64,000 bases of DNA from Misgurnus anguillicaudatus (taxonomy: Eukaryota > Chordata > Actinopteri > Cypriniformes > Cobitidae): contig NC_073342.2 in assembly GCF_027580225.2 (NCBI RefSeq), positions 13,551,001-13,615,000 on the forward strand, given 5' to 3'. Positions within the stretch are counted from its first letter, which is position 1. Every line of letters starts with the position of its first letter. A program made the translations under genes and the position numbers. The notes beneath the pieces were generated by a model that saw only the letters and a program-made list of their open reading frames with translations, made no database searches and was not told the DNA's origin. Positions 41,411 to 53,075 of this stretch are shown piece by piece.

Positions 41411-44098
41411 AGCCCCACTGTGTATGATCTACTCCCATCTAGCGGTAAAACTCTATATGACAACCAACTGATTATTAGTTTCTAGCCCCCCCCATTCGGA
41501 ACGCGTTTTAACTAGTACGGTGGCCCTGTCATGCCAAGGTTAACATGGCTTCCAGTAGCTAAAGCAAAAGCAATGAAAAAAAAATGAACGATTTGCATTG
41601 TCCTTTGCCTGTGATCCGTCAAAGCACACAGATTTATGTTAAACATGTAAAAAGTCTGATTGTCATGATATGTCCGCTTAAAATCACATACAAAAAGCAA
41701 CCATAAACGTAGCTTAGACACTCCTTTTTCATTGACGCGAGGAAAATTATCACAGGGGCTGTTAAACTTGGTATTAAGATGTGTTTTTGTCGATCAGATC
41801 ACAAGTGGACGAGAGAGACACATTACGTTTACACTTGGTGTTTAAATCCGTCTCTTTTTGTCCATTTTCGACCGCTTCTCTTCAGATTACTGAGGAGATG
41901 GTCTGTGGACCAGTTCCTCTCCTGTCATTTACTCATGAGCTGGAGTAATGACAGGTTTAAATGGACGCGAAACTAATGTCAGAGTCCAATGCTTATGTTT
42001 TAAGTAAACGTTACATGTCTGTGTATATGTAAGAGCTTCCTCTGATATTGGTGAAATAAGATCGCACAACTTTCACACGCTTGTAAAATGAAACGAAAGA
42101 CGCGCAGATCAGCGGCGTTTTATCAATGAAAGGCTAAAAATAGCGCTGTCACCATGTGTTTGTGCTACGTTAGAGGTCAGAAAAGATGAAAAACATTTAT
42201 CTCAGTACCTCAGATTACATAAATGGGCGGAGAGACGGCGTGTGGCTGTTCGAACCACATGCGTGTTTACACTAACTGCATAATATGCTATAGTTAGCCA
42301 AAGAACTATAAAACTTCAAGTTTACAACATAGACTGTATAGATGTAAACGAATATGCTGAATTACCTGTGGTGAAAATAGAAAGTAGAAACTTCATTGTC
42401 CATTGAGGCTCATCTTGGAAAACTAACTCCAATATGACTTTGGTCTTGATGTTTTCCCGTCCCGTTGTCGTTTAAAATCCCCGTTTCGCTTCCTTGGCGA
42501 CTTGTTTTAATGTCCTCGAGAATATGTCTTCAACAGGCTTTCAAATCAAAGCATTAGATCGCAGGTTTATCACGGCGTGCGGCCGAAGGATTCAGTCTAC
42601 ACAGGTCGCAGGCTGCATACGTCATCAAGCCTGGTTTATTTAAATTAACTGAGCATTACATTCGCAAGTCATAAGCATATTACATCAATTTACAAATAAC
42701 TAATAATTGTCAGCTTTATAATTGTTAATATTCTGAAATAAGACTGTCTCGATGACGTATACCGCCTACACATGCAACCAGGGGCGTCATGCACCAATTT
42801 TTTTTAAGGGGGCACAGTGTCAACAGCTCACAGAAATTTGTGCATACACAGACATCAAACGAAATATTATAGAGCTTTCAGTCTTTTCCATGGCACTTAC
42901 ATTTCTAACAATCTGAAAACCCCTGCTTTCATGCAAAAACCTCCAAAATAAAAGTGATGACTAACTTTCATATCAAATACTATTCAATCGGAATAATGAC
43001 ACATTTGCATCATATTTACATCTGAAACGGCATGTTTTATTTATTTAAGTCTTAATGGCTTGTTTAATTGTGTCATTAATGCATTTTGCACAACAACTGC
43101 ATTATCATATAAAATTAATGTAATTTTAAATCCATAAAGTATATAAACAACGAAAATGACATAAGCTATAGCCACGTGATTGATTTTAATGTTCAATAAT
43201 GATTTTAAAAAATATGTTTAGATAAAATTATTAGAGGAACGGATTTTTGCATTAAATTTTACCTCATGTAAGCATGTGAGATTCCGCGCCCGCGTGAACT
43301 CTGGCGAACTTTGGCGTTGTGCCAAGAAGATGAATCTCTACTAATATAACGTTGAGACGGTCACATTTAAAACCATACATTTTCTACACAGAGGAGGTTA
43401 ACTGCACATTACCGTACTGGGGTTTGGAAATGTTGTGAGCGTTTCTAACACGTTTTAATTCCTCAGATAGCCAAATGCAGCAGCAAGCCAGCAACAGCAG
43501 AGAGCTTGTGAGCGCGCCCAGACGCCGATGACGTCTGCCACTGCGGTGACTGCAGCACCAGCTGCCGCCAGAATAAAAGTAATGTAACATGATCAAAACA
43601 CTATCAAAACGGCGAAAATCTCCGAAAAGTGACAAGGACGCAGCACAGAATGTATAATAGTGTGCATATTAAATAGATTAAAAGTCAAATAACAGATTCA
43701 TGGACGCTTATTTGATTTTGAGGTTGGATGCAAAATCCATTGGCTCAAAAAAACCAAGGGGGCACATGCCCCCTTAGTTTGAATGGGCATGACGCCTCTG
43801 CATGCAACCTCCGTAGGCTTCAGCTCGCGGCCAGCGTGAGTGTAGTCTGAAAGCGCGAAAGGCGAAGCTTGAATTTCAGGAATGTCCCTCGTCGGCGAAT
43901 GTATTTCAAAGATGGAGGCACAACATGGATTCAGCCAGAGAGCGACTCGATCGTATGTATTTTACATAGCAGATTCTACACTTACGAGAATACTTTGATT
44001 AGTGGGGTGGGCGTAATTACACATGAATGAGCACATACTTTTGAAAGAAAACATGGGTTTTTGCTAAGAATTAACTAAAAATAGTACACAGTGGAGCT
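41411..44098. mobile_element. TTAA-target element, 'agccccactgtgta' family, copy B (with hAT insert)
   Basis: The termini agccccactgtgta and tacacagtggagct are flanked by TTAA (41407-41410 and 44099-44102). The 42600-42778 and 43809-44098 segments correspond, in reverse, to copy A at 22192-22885. The 1022-bp hAT at 42779-43800 interrupts it. Without that it is about 1.66 kb, more than twice copy A. The extra sequence is at the left (41430-42600), where I see no transposase. Confidence 0.85.
42779..43800. mobile_element. hAT element, 'ggcgtcatgc' family, copy 1 (1022 bp)
   Basis: The termini caggggcgtcatgc and gcatgacgcctctg (13 of 14) are flanked by the perfect 8-bp duplication catgcaac (42771-42778 and 43801-43808). 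Copy A of the host element shows the undisrupted region. The body matches 46122-47078 along its length, for example 'catacacagacatcaaac' and 'agccacgtgattgatttta'. The minus-strand frame at 43384-43635 has no transposase motif, so this is non-autonomous. Confidence 0.9.
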
Positions 44099-44107
44099 TT
44101 AAGTCTG

Positions 44108-44389
44108 TTGAAGATTAGTGATGGAAACCGAATGATGAGAGAACTTGAGTTTGTATGCATTGTGTACGATGAAGGAATAGCATTTAAGCTTGTCAGACAA
44201 TTCTGCTCATTTAGTTGGTTTATGAGACAACAGGCTTGTGCAACACAACCACATTTCCAATTTTTTCGTGGCAGCATAAGAATGAAAAACGCATAGGGCT
44301 CTATCATACATCTGCCGCAATGCATCTCAATGCACAACTGTGTTTTTAGCCTGGCGCAGTTAACATTTTCACATCCAGCGTCATGTTGT
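44108..44389. other. No gene recognised
   Basis: Two antisense open frames (44108-44296 + and 44071-44427 -) overlap here and resemble nothing known. 'agggctctatcatacatctg' near 44295 recalls a terminus word also seen near 890. Confidence 0.3.
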
Positions 44390-44393
44390 TTAA

Positions 44394-44424
44394 CTCTTTT
44401 ACCGCCATTAACGAGATATCTTGT
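44394..44424. repeat. Remnant of the 'ctctttccccgcca' TTAA family
   Basis: After TTAA comes ctcttttaccgcca, then acgagatatcttgtcat and another TTAA. This looks like a copy of the 12483-12879 family with nearly all of its middle deleted. Confidence 0.5.
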
Positions 44425-44705
44425 CATTTAAAGGACAAGTTCGGTATTTTACACTTAAAGCCCTGTTTTCAGATTGTTTATGATGAAGTGGAATGGTTTT
44501 GACTGAAATTTGGACTTGTGATGCTGCCCGAGAGTTTTCGGGTGTTGGTTGTGTCGCCTCCCGCCTCTGCGGTGGGTGTATGGGTGCGCGGGAACAGTCC
44601 TTCCTAAAATGCATTAGGCTTTCGTTTACAAAGACGTGAAACTCACCGAGTGGTCAGGGGTGTTCACTGATATGCTCGCACAAAAATCGCTGCAAAAGAT
44701 GCTTT
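44425..44705. mobile_element. Single arm of the 'aggacaagttc' foldback family
   Basis: Starting aaaggacaagttcggtattt, it matches the left arm of 33092-33850 in order (agccctgttttcagattgtt; ggggtgttcactgatatgct; gctgcaaaagatgctttt). It then stops without a right arm. It begins at a TTAA directly beside the preceding remnant. Confidence 0.75.
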
Positions 44706-45332
44706 TTCCTGGAATGCATTTCTGAAACTTTTGTGGAAATTACAAAAAATGCCGTCAACTTTTGTTGCTCTACTTTTAGTTACATGCCCGCGACGCTTGT
44801 GAAACACATGGATCTGCTTTGCTATGTTTCAACAGGAATGCTTTTGTCTATGGATGAACAAACACAAATGCTTTTTGGTGTACTATTGACACGCAGTAGC
44901 ATGCCCTTTTACGGTAGTCTGCCATGAGGCATTAATCAAATGCGATGACCTAATGAGATTCTCAGGTTAGTTATGACCTCCTCTGATGCCTGAGAAACAT
45001 CCTTTAGCACAGGTGACAGCCAATCCAATTTTATCAAATCAGCTCATTAATTTGAGTTTTATGCATCTATTCAGTGAGTCTTTACTACAGCTTATAATTA
45101 TCTTGAACATCGCTGCAGGTCACACAGCAAAACCGGCCATCAATTACCATAAATTGTCTCTTCATGGGCCGCATTGTATTGTCAGTCATGTTCGGAGGTG
45201 AAGATAAAATGAGAGGAAGATGGAAAGATGAGAAAGTGCTTGGCCCCACGAGTGTGTTTAGCGTGACAGATCGGAAAGTAAGTCGCTAACATTATTTTGC
45301 TAATAAGGTGAGAAAATATGACACTCACTCAG
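44706..45332. other. No gene recognised; repeat-poor
   Basis: The 44930-45200 part carries no repeat hallmarks and is of balanced composition; it might be unique host DNA. The frames (44733-44927, 44986-45201) are not recognisable proteins. Confidence 0.35.
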
Positions 45333-45755
45333 CTAAAATGCAGTGGCGCCCCCAGGATTGTTTTCATGGGGGGGCACAAAGGGGCCAGTACAAATCTTAG
45401 GGTGGCACAATTAAAAAAATGATTATGCCTGAATCTAATGGTCAACAGTTTTCCCATTGCTTTTAATGCTACTTGTATAGTTGTTCTTATTTATTACTAG
45501 TATATGATTTACTAGAGACAAAAAAAAATTCAAATAATTTAAAGATCAGATGGTGGAATAGTATTAATCTATCAAAGATGAGTATCGACCGATCATCGTT
45601 TGATTTGTGTATTTAAAATACATTATTTTATTACAATGAGTTATATCCAGTGTTATCCAGTTAACATACTGTAATTAAACGAGTGACATACTTTAGTCCT
45701 TAACACGTCTCTAGTCTTCTATAAAGTTTTCTCGACGTGGGCACCAATCTTACCT

Positions 45756-45757
45756 CA

Positions 45758-45840
<83 letters not shown>
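45756..45840. repeat. (TC)n followed by (AC)n microsatellite
   Basis: About 50 bases of TC run directly into about 30 bases of AC, then 'atacacatacac'. The minus-strand frame at 45750-46088 with long CVCV and ERER runs is a translation of it. Confidence 0.95.
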
Positions 45841-46121
45841 ATACACACAAAGACGCGTTTGAAGGGAAAAGCGCGTGTTTTAGGCAATTGCGCAGCCCAA
45901 TTCGCATCATTGGCATTTCGCATCACCCCTTGCGAGGACGCGTCTGTCTGATTGCGTCTTTGCATTGACTTTGTATGTAATCTACTCGTTTGTTGGGTAT
46001 GCCCCATAATGAATGGAAACACATTATTCCCTTCGTGGCACCGCAGGCAGTGAGTGCACACGCACAAGCGCAGCGGGTACACTGGCAAGAGTAGAGCGAG
46101 ACCTTCAGCCTATGTGCCGGG

Positions 46122-47078
46122 CACGGGCGTCATGCACCATTTTATTAAGGGGCACAGTGTGCACAGCTCACAGAAATGTGTGCATACACAGACATCAAAC
46201 AAAATATTATAGATTCTTCAGTCTTTTCTATGGCACTTACATTTCTAACAAGCTGAGCGCCCCAGCCTTCATGCAAAAACCTCCAAAACAAAAGTGTTGA
46301 CTAACTTTTATATCAAATACTATTCAATCGTATTAATGACATATTGGCATCATATTTACATCTGAAACGGCATGTTTTGTTTATTTACGTTTTGTTTAAT
46401 GACTTCTAATTGTGACATTAATGCATTTTGCAAAACAACTGCATTATCCTATGAAATTAATGTAATTTTAAATCCATAAAGTACATAAACAACGAAAATG
46501 ACATAAGCTATAGCCACGTGATTGATTTTAATGTTCAATAACGATTTGAAACAATATGTTTAGATAAAATTATTAGAGTAACAGACTTTTTTATTAAATG
46601 TTACCTCGTATGTGAGCATGTGTGATTCTGCGCCCCTGTGAACTCTGGCGAACTTTGGCGTTGTGCCAAGAAGATAAATCTAGAAATCTCTACTAATATA
46701 AAGTCCAGACGGTCATATTTTAAACTATACATTTTCTACACAGAGGAGGTTAACTGCAGATTACCGTCCTGGGGTTTGGAAATGTTGTGGGCGTTTCTTA
46801 GACGTTTTAATTCCTCAGATAGCCAAATTCAACAGCAAAGCTTGTGAGCGCGCTCCGACGCTGATGACGCCAGAATAAAGAAATTTAACACGATCAAAGC
46901 GGCGAAAATGACAAGTGATAGTGACAATGATGCAGCACAGAATTGATAATATTGCGCATATTAAACAGATTAAAAGACAAGTAACAGATTAATGGATGCT
47001 TCTTTGATTTTGAGGTTGCATGCAAAATCCAGTTGGCTCAAAAACCGAGGGTCAGTTTGAATGGGCATGACGTCTCTG
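46122..47078. mobile_element. hAT element, 'ggcgtcatgc' family, copy 2 (957 bp)
   Basis: The termini cacgggcgtcatgc and gcatgacgtctctg are flanked by gtgccggg at 46114-46121 and 47079-47086, a perfect 8-bp duplication different from that of copy 1. The body follows 42779-43800 closely and with the same orientation. It is nested in the 45341-47542 hAT. Confidence 0.9.
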
Positions 47079-47550
47079 GTGCCGGGGTTTAGCCCCGGGT
47101 GGCCCCAGCCCAATTTAAACCCTGACAGTGATTATCTAAGTTGAAACAATATGCTTTATATAACCTAGAATTAACTGAGTTTTACTTACTAGTTTGTGAG
47201 TTTCTTCTGTAATGCATGCAATGGCTGAACAGGAGCGAACAGGACGTCACGTGTACGTCACATGGATGATAGTGCGGCTGCGTGTAATCGCGGGTAAAGG
47301 AGAGGGGAGGGGTTAAGGTTGTATTCTATTTAACACATTATACAAATGTATTTTATTTTTTTACATAGCTTTTAGTGTACATTTTAATGAATACATATTA
47401 CTACTATTATTTCAATCTAAAAATCTCAAAAAAAAAAATTTTTTTTTTTTAAATCTCATTCTGTTTGGGGGCGCCACTGGGGGGCCAGTGACTTTTATGG
47501 GCGGGCCGCGGCCCCCCTGGCCCCCCCTTGGGGGCGCCACTGCTAAAATG

Positions 47551-47870
47551 CTGACGGAATGAGAGATTTAACAGATCACGAGTTGTTAACACAAAAGGAA
47601 AAGGTTTAGGGAAATGAAGGTGGTCATAGTCCTTCTTTCAGGGAATTCAGGGCATTTCCTCCAAAAGTGCACACTGCAATGCCTAAAACATTTTAAAGGA
47701 GAATTACGAAAACATGAAATTATGTTTTGTTTTGATTTGTTTAATCAGATCGGATTTACTAGTCATTTTAGCTTACTTTTATTATCTTGACTAGAGATGA
47801 GTTGTTATAGCTTATGAAATATAGTTGAAATGAGTCAACTTCATTTTATAAGTTGTAGCAACTCACATAA
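47551..47870. other. No gene recognised
   Basis: AT-rich DNA. 47800-47870 resembles one edge of the 'gcatgaagt...cataactta' repeat. Confidence 0.35.
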
Positions 47871-48320
47871 ACTGCAAAAAATGACTTTCTCACTTAGTAT
47901 TTTTGTCTTGTTTTCAGTTGAAATATCTAAAAATTCTTAAATTAAGATGCTTTTTCTTGATGAGCAAAATGACCTAAGAAAATAAGTCTAGTTTTAAGAC
48001 AAATAATACACAATTTAAGTGAAATTGTCATTAAAACAAGCAAAATGATCTGCCAGTGGGGTGAGAAAAAAATTGTGAAATAAGATTTATTTTTTCTTAA
48101 ACACTTAATTCAAGTAAAATTTTCTCACTCCATTGGCAGTTGTTTTTGCTTGTTTTAAGCACAAATTCACTTAAATTGTATATTTTTTGTCTAAAAACTA
48201 GTATTATTTTCTTAGGTCATTTTGCTCATCAAGAAAATACATCTTGATTTAAGAATTTTTAGATATTTCTACTGAAAACAAGACAAAAATACTAAGTAAG
48301 AAAGTCTTTTTTTGCAGTGT
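47871..48320. mobile_element. MITE with 'actgcaaaaa' termini, best preserved copy
   Basis: The left end (actgcaaaaaatgactttct, then cttagtatttttgtcttg) is mirrored by the right end (caagacaaaaatactaagta, then tttttttgcagtgt). The centre is also palindromic (aagcaaaatgatctgccagt against 'ccattggcagttgttttt'). Partial copies are at 22025, 36270 and 55150. The intact 'cacttaaattgtatat' here marks the empty TTAA site used at 22188. Confidence 0.85.
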
Positions 48321-48449
48321 ATAAATTTTATATTGAAAAAAAAAACGTTTTAATTGTTAATGTTTTTTATAAATTTGGAAGACACTTTATCTGCAGCGAC
48401 TAATGCAATACAAGGTATAAATGTTATCAGTATGTGTTTTTCCATACCC

Positions 48450-48938
48450 AGTCTCACGAGGTTTTGTGATACACGTAATTTTTTTATTTTTTTCGTGATA
48501 TTATCACGAATTTCCGCGTTTTTTCGTGAGCGTAAAACTAATTTGTTTTCGTGTGATTATCACGTATTGATAACTAAACTGCTTTTTCCTATTTTAAACC
48601 ATTGTCGCTTCAGTTTAGAGTTAGATTTGGTGCTTGCATAAGAATGTCACTTTATATATTTTTTACTATTTTTCTGATTTCTTTTTTATATGTTGCCTGC
48701 TGTTAGGGTTAGAGTGGGGTTTGGGTAGGGATGTCATTTTATGTAAATCTAACCCTAAATCGAAGTGACAATGGTAAGAAAACAGGACAAAACAGTTGAG
48801 TAACCAATACATGATAATCACACGAAAACAGGAATTTGTTATACGATCACAAAAAAAATGCGAAAATTTGTGATAATATCCCGAAAAAAAGAATAAAAAA
48901 ATTACGTGACTATATAACGAAATTTCGTAAGACTGGGC
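48450..48938. mobile_element. Foldback element, 'cagtctcacgag' end
   Basis: The left arm (cagtctcacgaggttttgtg, then cgtaatttttttat and gatattatcacg) is mirrored by the right arm (gtgataatatcc; aaaaaattacgtga; cgtaagactggg). The core 'gtttagagttagatttgg' and its complement match the foldbacks at 27870 and 50543. Confidence 0.75.
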
Positions 48939-50261
48939 CGTTTTTTTCAGAGATCAAACCCTAAACCGTTTGCGCTGCTTACTCAATAATTATTAATTAT
49001 TTTGATCCTTACTACAACACTGAAGAAAGACAAATAAAAAACCTAAATTTTCTTACTATTTGCAGTTGTGTTGATTTTATTTGTCTTTTAACCCTGGCTC
49101 TCAGAAACCCTCATATTTTTCTTATATTAAAAACCATCTTCTTCATGAAGTCTAAAAGTAGCTTTGCATGCTGACAGCTCAGTGTAGTCTAAACCTGCAA
49201 CCTTGTTTTGATTATGGTGCTAATTTAATGTGCAATGCTACTAAATAGCAAAAACACAGATATCAGGGTCTAAAGTTATTTTTAAATGTTACAGATTTTG
49301 ATGACAGCTCTGTAAAAACCTGATTTAAATATAAAATAACCAGCTCATATTTGATGGGTAAGTTTCAAAACAGCATTGAGTCAAAAACGGACAAATCCAA
49401 GCTATCGGGTTAAAATGTAACCTATGCTGGGTTGTTTTGACACATTGTTGGGTCAAATATAAACATTTTCTGGGTCAATTACAATGCATTTACAATACAA
49501 AAGAGTGCAATTGTCATGATACTCACCTAGGCAAAGACAAAGTGAAGACCCAAGTGCAATTTATTAAACAAAACAAAGTTACAGGAACAAACATGGGGCA
49601 TGGCATGGCATGGAACACAAAACTTCATAATAAAAGACCTAAACACAAATACAACTCTTACAGTAATGTTTAACCTTTTTAAGAAAGGAGTAAATAGTAA
49701 AAGCATTGTGTAAGCTTCAGAAAGATAATGTACCTGGACACCTCAGGATTTTGTGAAAACTTTAGCACCTGACCAACTATTTTAAAACTGATCCTTTGTT
49801 CTCAAGCTGTTTTTGTACCCTGTTTACCCAAAGGTAAATGCTGCCAGCTCTGACAAAATATAACCCGCTGAGAGAGGAAAAGAAGAACAGAGATGAGCCT
49901 GTTTGTTCAAAGGACCCTGTGTTCTTAAAGGCCAACTGGCCGACAGAAATAAAGTCCATCTAAGAGAAGCTGACCTGGGGCGGTCAGGCCTTGGATGAGA
50001 GCAGAGACACGGGAAGGAAATGTCACATCCCATCCTGGAGAGTAAAATCCTCTGCCCTCCATGCTATTGGAGAATCACAAGATTTCAGCATAGAATCTGA
50101 GCTTTCTTGGTTTTTATTGGGATTATTTTCATGTTGCATTTAAATAATTATGCAGACTGTATAACTTTAGATGGATTTAACTATGGATCATGCCTGTAGG
50201 TCATCAAATGCAATGCACTGTGAAAAGATTTGTGGTTTCGACTTGAAAAAGTGTCATGCTG
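48939..50261. other. No gene recognised
   Basis: AT-rich DNA, with a TGGGTT-type repeat block at about 49370-49480 (ctgggttgttttgacac; gttgggtcaaatataaac). 49860-50080 is GC-richer and carries two overlapping minus-strand frames without recognisable domains. Confidence 0.35.
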
Positions 50262-50367
50262 CATTCAAATTTTGAGTTCAACTGAGATTAGTTAACTAAT
50301 ATTTTTAAGTTGAATTAAGTAAAACTTTAAAGGCAGCACGAAAAAACACACACTTTTTGAAGGAAAA

Positions 50368-51343
50368 TACCACATTTTTTTCTGTGGCATAGTCACAGAA
50401 TTTTTTGCTCATTTTTCCGTGGCATTCTCACGGATTACTCAACCACGTTTTCCTATTTTCTTACCATTGTCGCTTCGGTTTAGGGTTAGATTTACATAAA
50501 ATGATATCCCTACCCAAACCCAACTCTAACCCCAACACCAGGTGCAACCTGATCTCACAAATTTCAGTGGCATAGTCAAGGAATTTTGTGCTCATTTTTC
50601 CGTGGCATTCTCACGGATCTCCGCATTTTTCCGTGGCCCTGCTACGGACTGTCTTTTTCCATGGCATTCTCACGGATTGGTTACTCAACTGTTTTGTCCT
50701 ATTTTCTTACCATTTTCGCTTCGGTTTAGGGTTAGATTTACATGAAATGACATCCCTACCCAAACCCAACTCTAACCCCAACGCCAGGCAACAATTGTTT
50801 AAAGTTTAGAAAAAATAAAAGAATACATCAGAAAAAATAGTATAAACCAATATTTAAAGTGACATACTAATGCAAACACCAAATCTAACCCTAAACCGAA
50901 GCGAAAATGGTTTGAAAACAGGAAAAAGCAGCCGAGCAACCAATCCGCGAGAACGCCACGGAAAAGAAAGTCCGCAGCAGGGCCACGGAAAAACGCGAAG
51001 ATCCGTGAGAATGCCACGGAAAAACGAGCACAAAATTCCGTGACTTTGCCACGGAACTTTGTGAGATCATGTTGCCAGGTGACAATTGATTAAAGTTTAG
51101 AAAATATAAAAGAATACATCAGAAAAAATAGTATAAACAAATACTTAAAGTGACATCCTAACGCAAACACCAAATCTAACCCTAAACTGAAGCGACATTG
51201 GTTTGAAAATAGGAAAAAGTAATTGAGTAACCAATCCGTGAGAATGCCACGGAAGAATGCGGAGATCCGTGAGGATGCCACGGAAAAATGAGCAAAAAAT
51301 TCTGTGACTATGCCACGGAACTTTGTGAGATCATGTTGCAGCA
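50368..51343. mobile_element. Foldback element split by a copy of its own family
   Basis: The outer left arm (50368-50540: ctgtggcatagtcacag, cattctcacggatta) pairs with the outer right arm (51080-51343). Between them, at 50543-51075, is a complete second foldback. The outer arm breaks at 'ccccaacaccag' and resumes at 'gtgacaattgattaaag'. The inner copy shows the same junction unbroken (ccccaacgccaggcaac). Confidence 0.75.
50543..51075. mobile_element. Inner foldback, 'gcaacctgatctcac' family
   Basis: The left arm starts gcaacctgatctcacaaatt and reads cttcggtttagggttagat. The right arm at about 50870-51075 mirrors it and ends tttgtgagatcatgttgc. Short direct 'caggt' words lie on both sides. 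The four overlapping ORFs here (50542-50745, 50588-50809, 50799-51017, 50891-51085) all read FSVAFSRISAFFRG-like text. They are translations of the arms, not genes. Confidence 0.8.
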
Positions 51344-51834
51344 CAACTTAGACTAATTATTACTGTACATACAGTATATATATATATATTTTTTTTTCAA
51401 TGCAAGCACTTTTAATCTTTATACAGCACCTCGTAAATGTGTTAGCATTTAGCCTAGCCTCATTCAATCCTATGGCTCCAAACAGGGATGGATTTAGAAG
51501 CCACCAAACACTTCTACTGTATGTTTTCTCTATTTAAAGACTCTTACATGAGTAGTTACACAAGTAAGCATGGTGACGCAAAATAAAACTTTTGTTTGGA
51601 GCCATAGGAATGAATGGGGCTAGGCTAAATGCTAACACATTCAAGAACACATGTATTAATTCATCTAAGTTGAGAACATAGTACAATATTGAAAAACAGT
51701 GGTGTTTCCCTTTAAAGTTTTTTAGAGTGTGGGAGTTTCTAGACACTATATTCATTTCATTTGTCTAAACGTGAAGTTTTCAACCTTTCTCCTGTGCCAA
51801 TTTAAAGTGCAAATACATCTAGCAAATTATACAT
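51344..51834. other. No gene recognised
   Basis: AT-rich with a short TATA run. 'agcctagcctcattcaatcc' (51451) and 'gaatggggctaggctaaatgc' (51612) form an inverted pair around about 150 bases, probably an old MITE of the kind seen in many fish. Confidence 0.35.
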
Positions 51835-52425
51835 TGTAATAAAATGCAGCATGAAGTTAAAGCAAGTTGATTTTGCAAGTCATTTCAACCTACTATTTTA
51901 AGTTTTGACTTGTGATTAGTTGACATAACTTATAAAAACAAGCTGAAATTGTTTGAAGGGACAGTAAGTAGGATTTACCCCCTCTAGTAGTGAAATTGTA
52001 TTTTGCATTCAAATGAATATTGCTCTCTAGCGCCTCGCTTTTCCAAATGTGTGTTGCAACTTCGGTAGCCGTTATGTAATCACGGATCTCCTTGTCCGTT
52101 TCGGCTGGTTCAAAAAAGCGTTGTATAAAAGCTAGTGCTTTTTGTTCCTTTCTGCTATTATAGTTTCAGTATGGCGAAACAACATGAAAGCCTTCTTGGA
52201 CTTACCTGTTCAATGTAAATAAAGAGAAGAAATTCTAAGCTTAGAAAAGTCAGATCACTGGCAGAGGTCATTTGACACCAATGAGGACACATTTATGAAT
52301 AAAGACATTGATTTTGATAAATAGAACACTTAAAACCCTACTTACTGCCCTTTTAAATAATATCTTAAATAATATATTACTTTAACTTAACAAATTATGT
52401 CAATTTGAGGTTATTTTTTACAATA
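51835..52425. mobile_element. 'gcatgaagt...cataactta' MITE, split by another MITE
   Basis: The left part (attgtaataaaatgcagc to gctgaaattgttt) and the right part (taaataatatcttaaata to ttttttacaatag) have terminal attgtaa/ttacaat in inverted orientation. The 51957-52355 element separates them. Confidence 0.55.
51957..52355. mobile_element. MITE, 'gaagggacagtaagtagg' termini
   Basis: The left end gaagggacagtaagtagga and right end cctacttactgccctttt are imperfect inverted repeats of about 18 bp. The TTTAAA at the right edge has no exact counterpart at the left, so the duplication is unclear. The GC-richer interior encodes nothing recognisable. Confidence 0.65.
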
Positions 52426-52457
52426 GGTTGATGACAAATACACTGTGTACAGGTATT

Positions 52458-53075
52458 CCTTTTAGCTAAATTGGTGGAGCATTGCATTATCAACACAAAG
52501 GTCATGGGTTCAAACCGAGTGGCAACCTTCCGATTTCTCTGATGAAGCCAATACAGAAGTGACTTAAACTGCAATTCATCGACTGGCCACTAGAGACTGG
52601 CTCCAAAAGAGAATCAATTCCCATAGACCTCCATATTAAAAATCCCCAACTTTACAGTAGAAATAAATATGTTACATCCTGGTACAAAATTTTTTTTTGG
52701 TCTATATAGCATTTTGCCCTTAAGTTAAATTTTTTTTAACTCATCCGTTTAAATTATATTAAGACTTAGAGTGACGGGTGAACTTCCACTGCTGTCACAA
52801 GAGTCGAGCTATAAGGGTGTGGTTTCAGCAACCAGCCACCACAGCTTCACCCATGTCCTGCTTTTTTTCCCATTTTCGGTTATCCGCAGGTGATGCGCGG
52901 CCAAGATGGCGACGACAGGCACCTCCTACTATTGGCTTCAAGGAAGCTCTTCACAAACCTATGGTTTATGTCACGGATACTACATCCATATTTTTTACAG
53001 TCTATGGTTCAAACCCATCGAAGGCTCTGTGAGTTGCTTTGGATAAAAGCATCTGCTGAATGCATAAATGTGAAA
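52458..53075 (+). repeat. tRNA-derived SINE, split by a 491-bp insertion
   Basis: The head (tagctaaattggtggagca; B box tcatgggttcaaacc, ending at 52516) is separated from the tail by the element at 52517-53007. The tail at 53016-53075 reads gagttgctttggataaaagc followed by atctgctgaatgc, a common fish SINE 3' end. Removing the insertion gives a SINE of about 120 bp. Confidence 0.75.
52517..53007. mobile_element. Element ending 'tacagtctatgg' inserted in SINE
   Basis: Flanked by ttcaaacc (52509-52516 and 53008-53015; up to 10 bases including gg). It begins gagtggcaaccttccgattt and ends tattttttacagtctatgg; the ends are not obvious inverted repeats. The interior contains gcgcggccaagatggcgacg, with the open frames 52778-53032 and 52890-53195 passing through. 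I recognise the pattern as a common fish repeat but cannot name its class from sequence. Confidence 0.65.

Larger units (their letters stand above)
45341..47542. mobile_element. hAT element with perfect 8-bp TSD (2.2 kb, contains another hAT)
   Basis: The termini cagtggcgcccccag and ttgggggcgccactg are 14-bp inverted repeats, flanked by ctaaaatg at 45333-45340 and 47543-47550. Inside are a (TC)n(AC)n tract and the complete hAT copy 46122-47078. A second internal gggggcgccactgggg at 47467 shows that the right end is partly duplicated. No transposase frame is readable. Confidence 0.9.

Noticed and set aside
45750..46088. 112-codon minus-strand frame with CVCV and ERER runs
   Set aside because: It is a translation of the (AC)n/(TC)n microsatellite.
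50542..51344. Overlapping frames repeating an FSVAFSRISAFFRG-like peptide on both strands, suggesting a repeat protein family
   Set aside because: The shared peptide comes from the palindromic arms of one foldback family read in several places.
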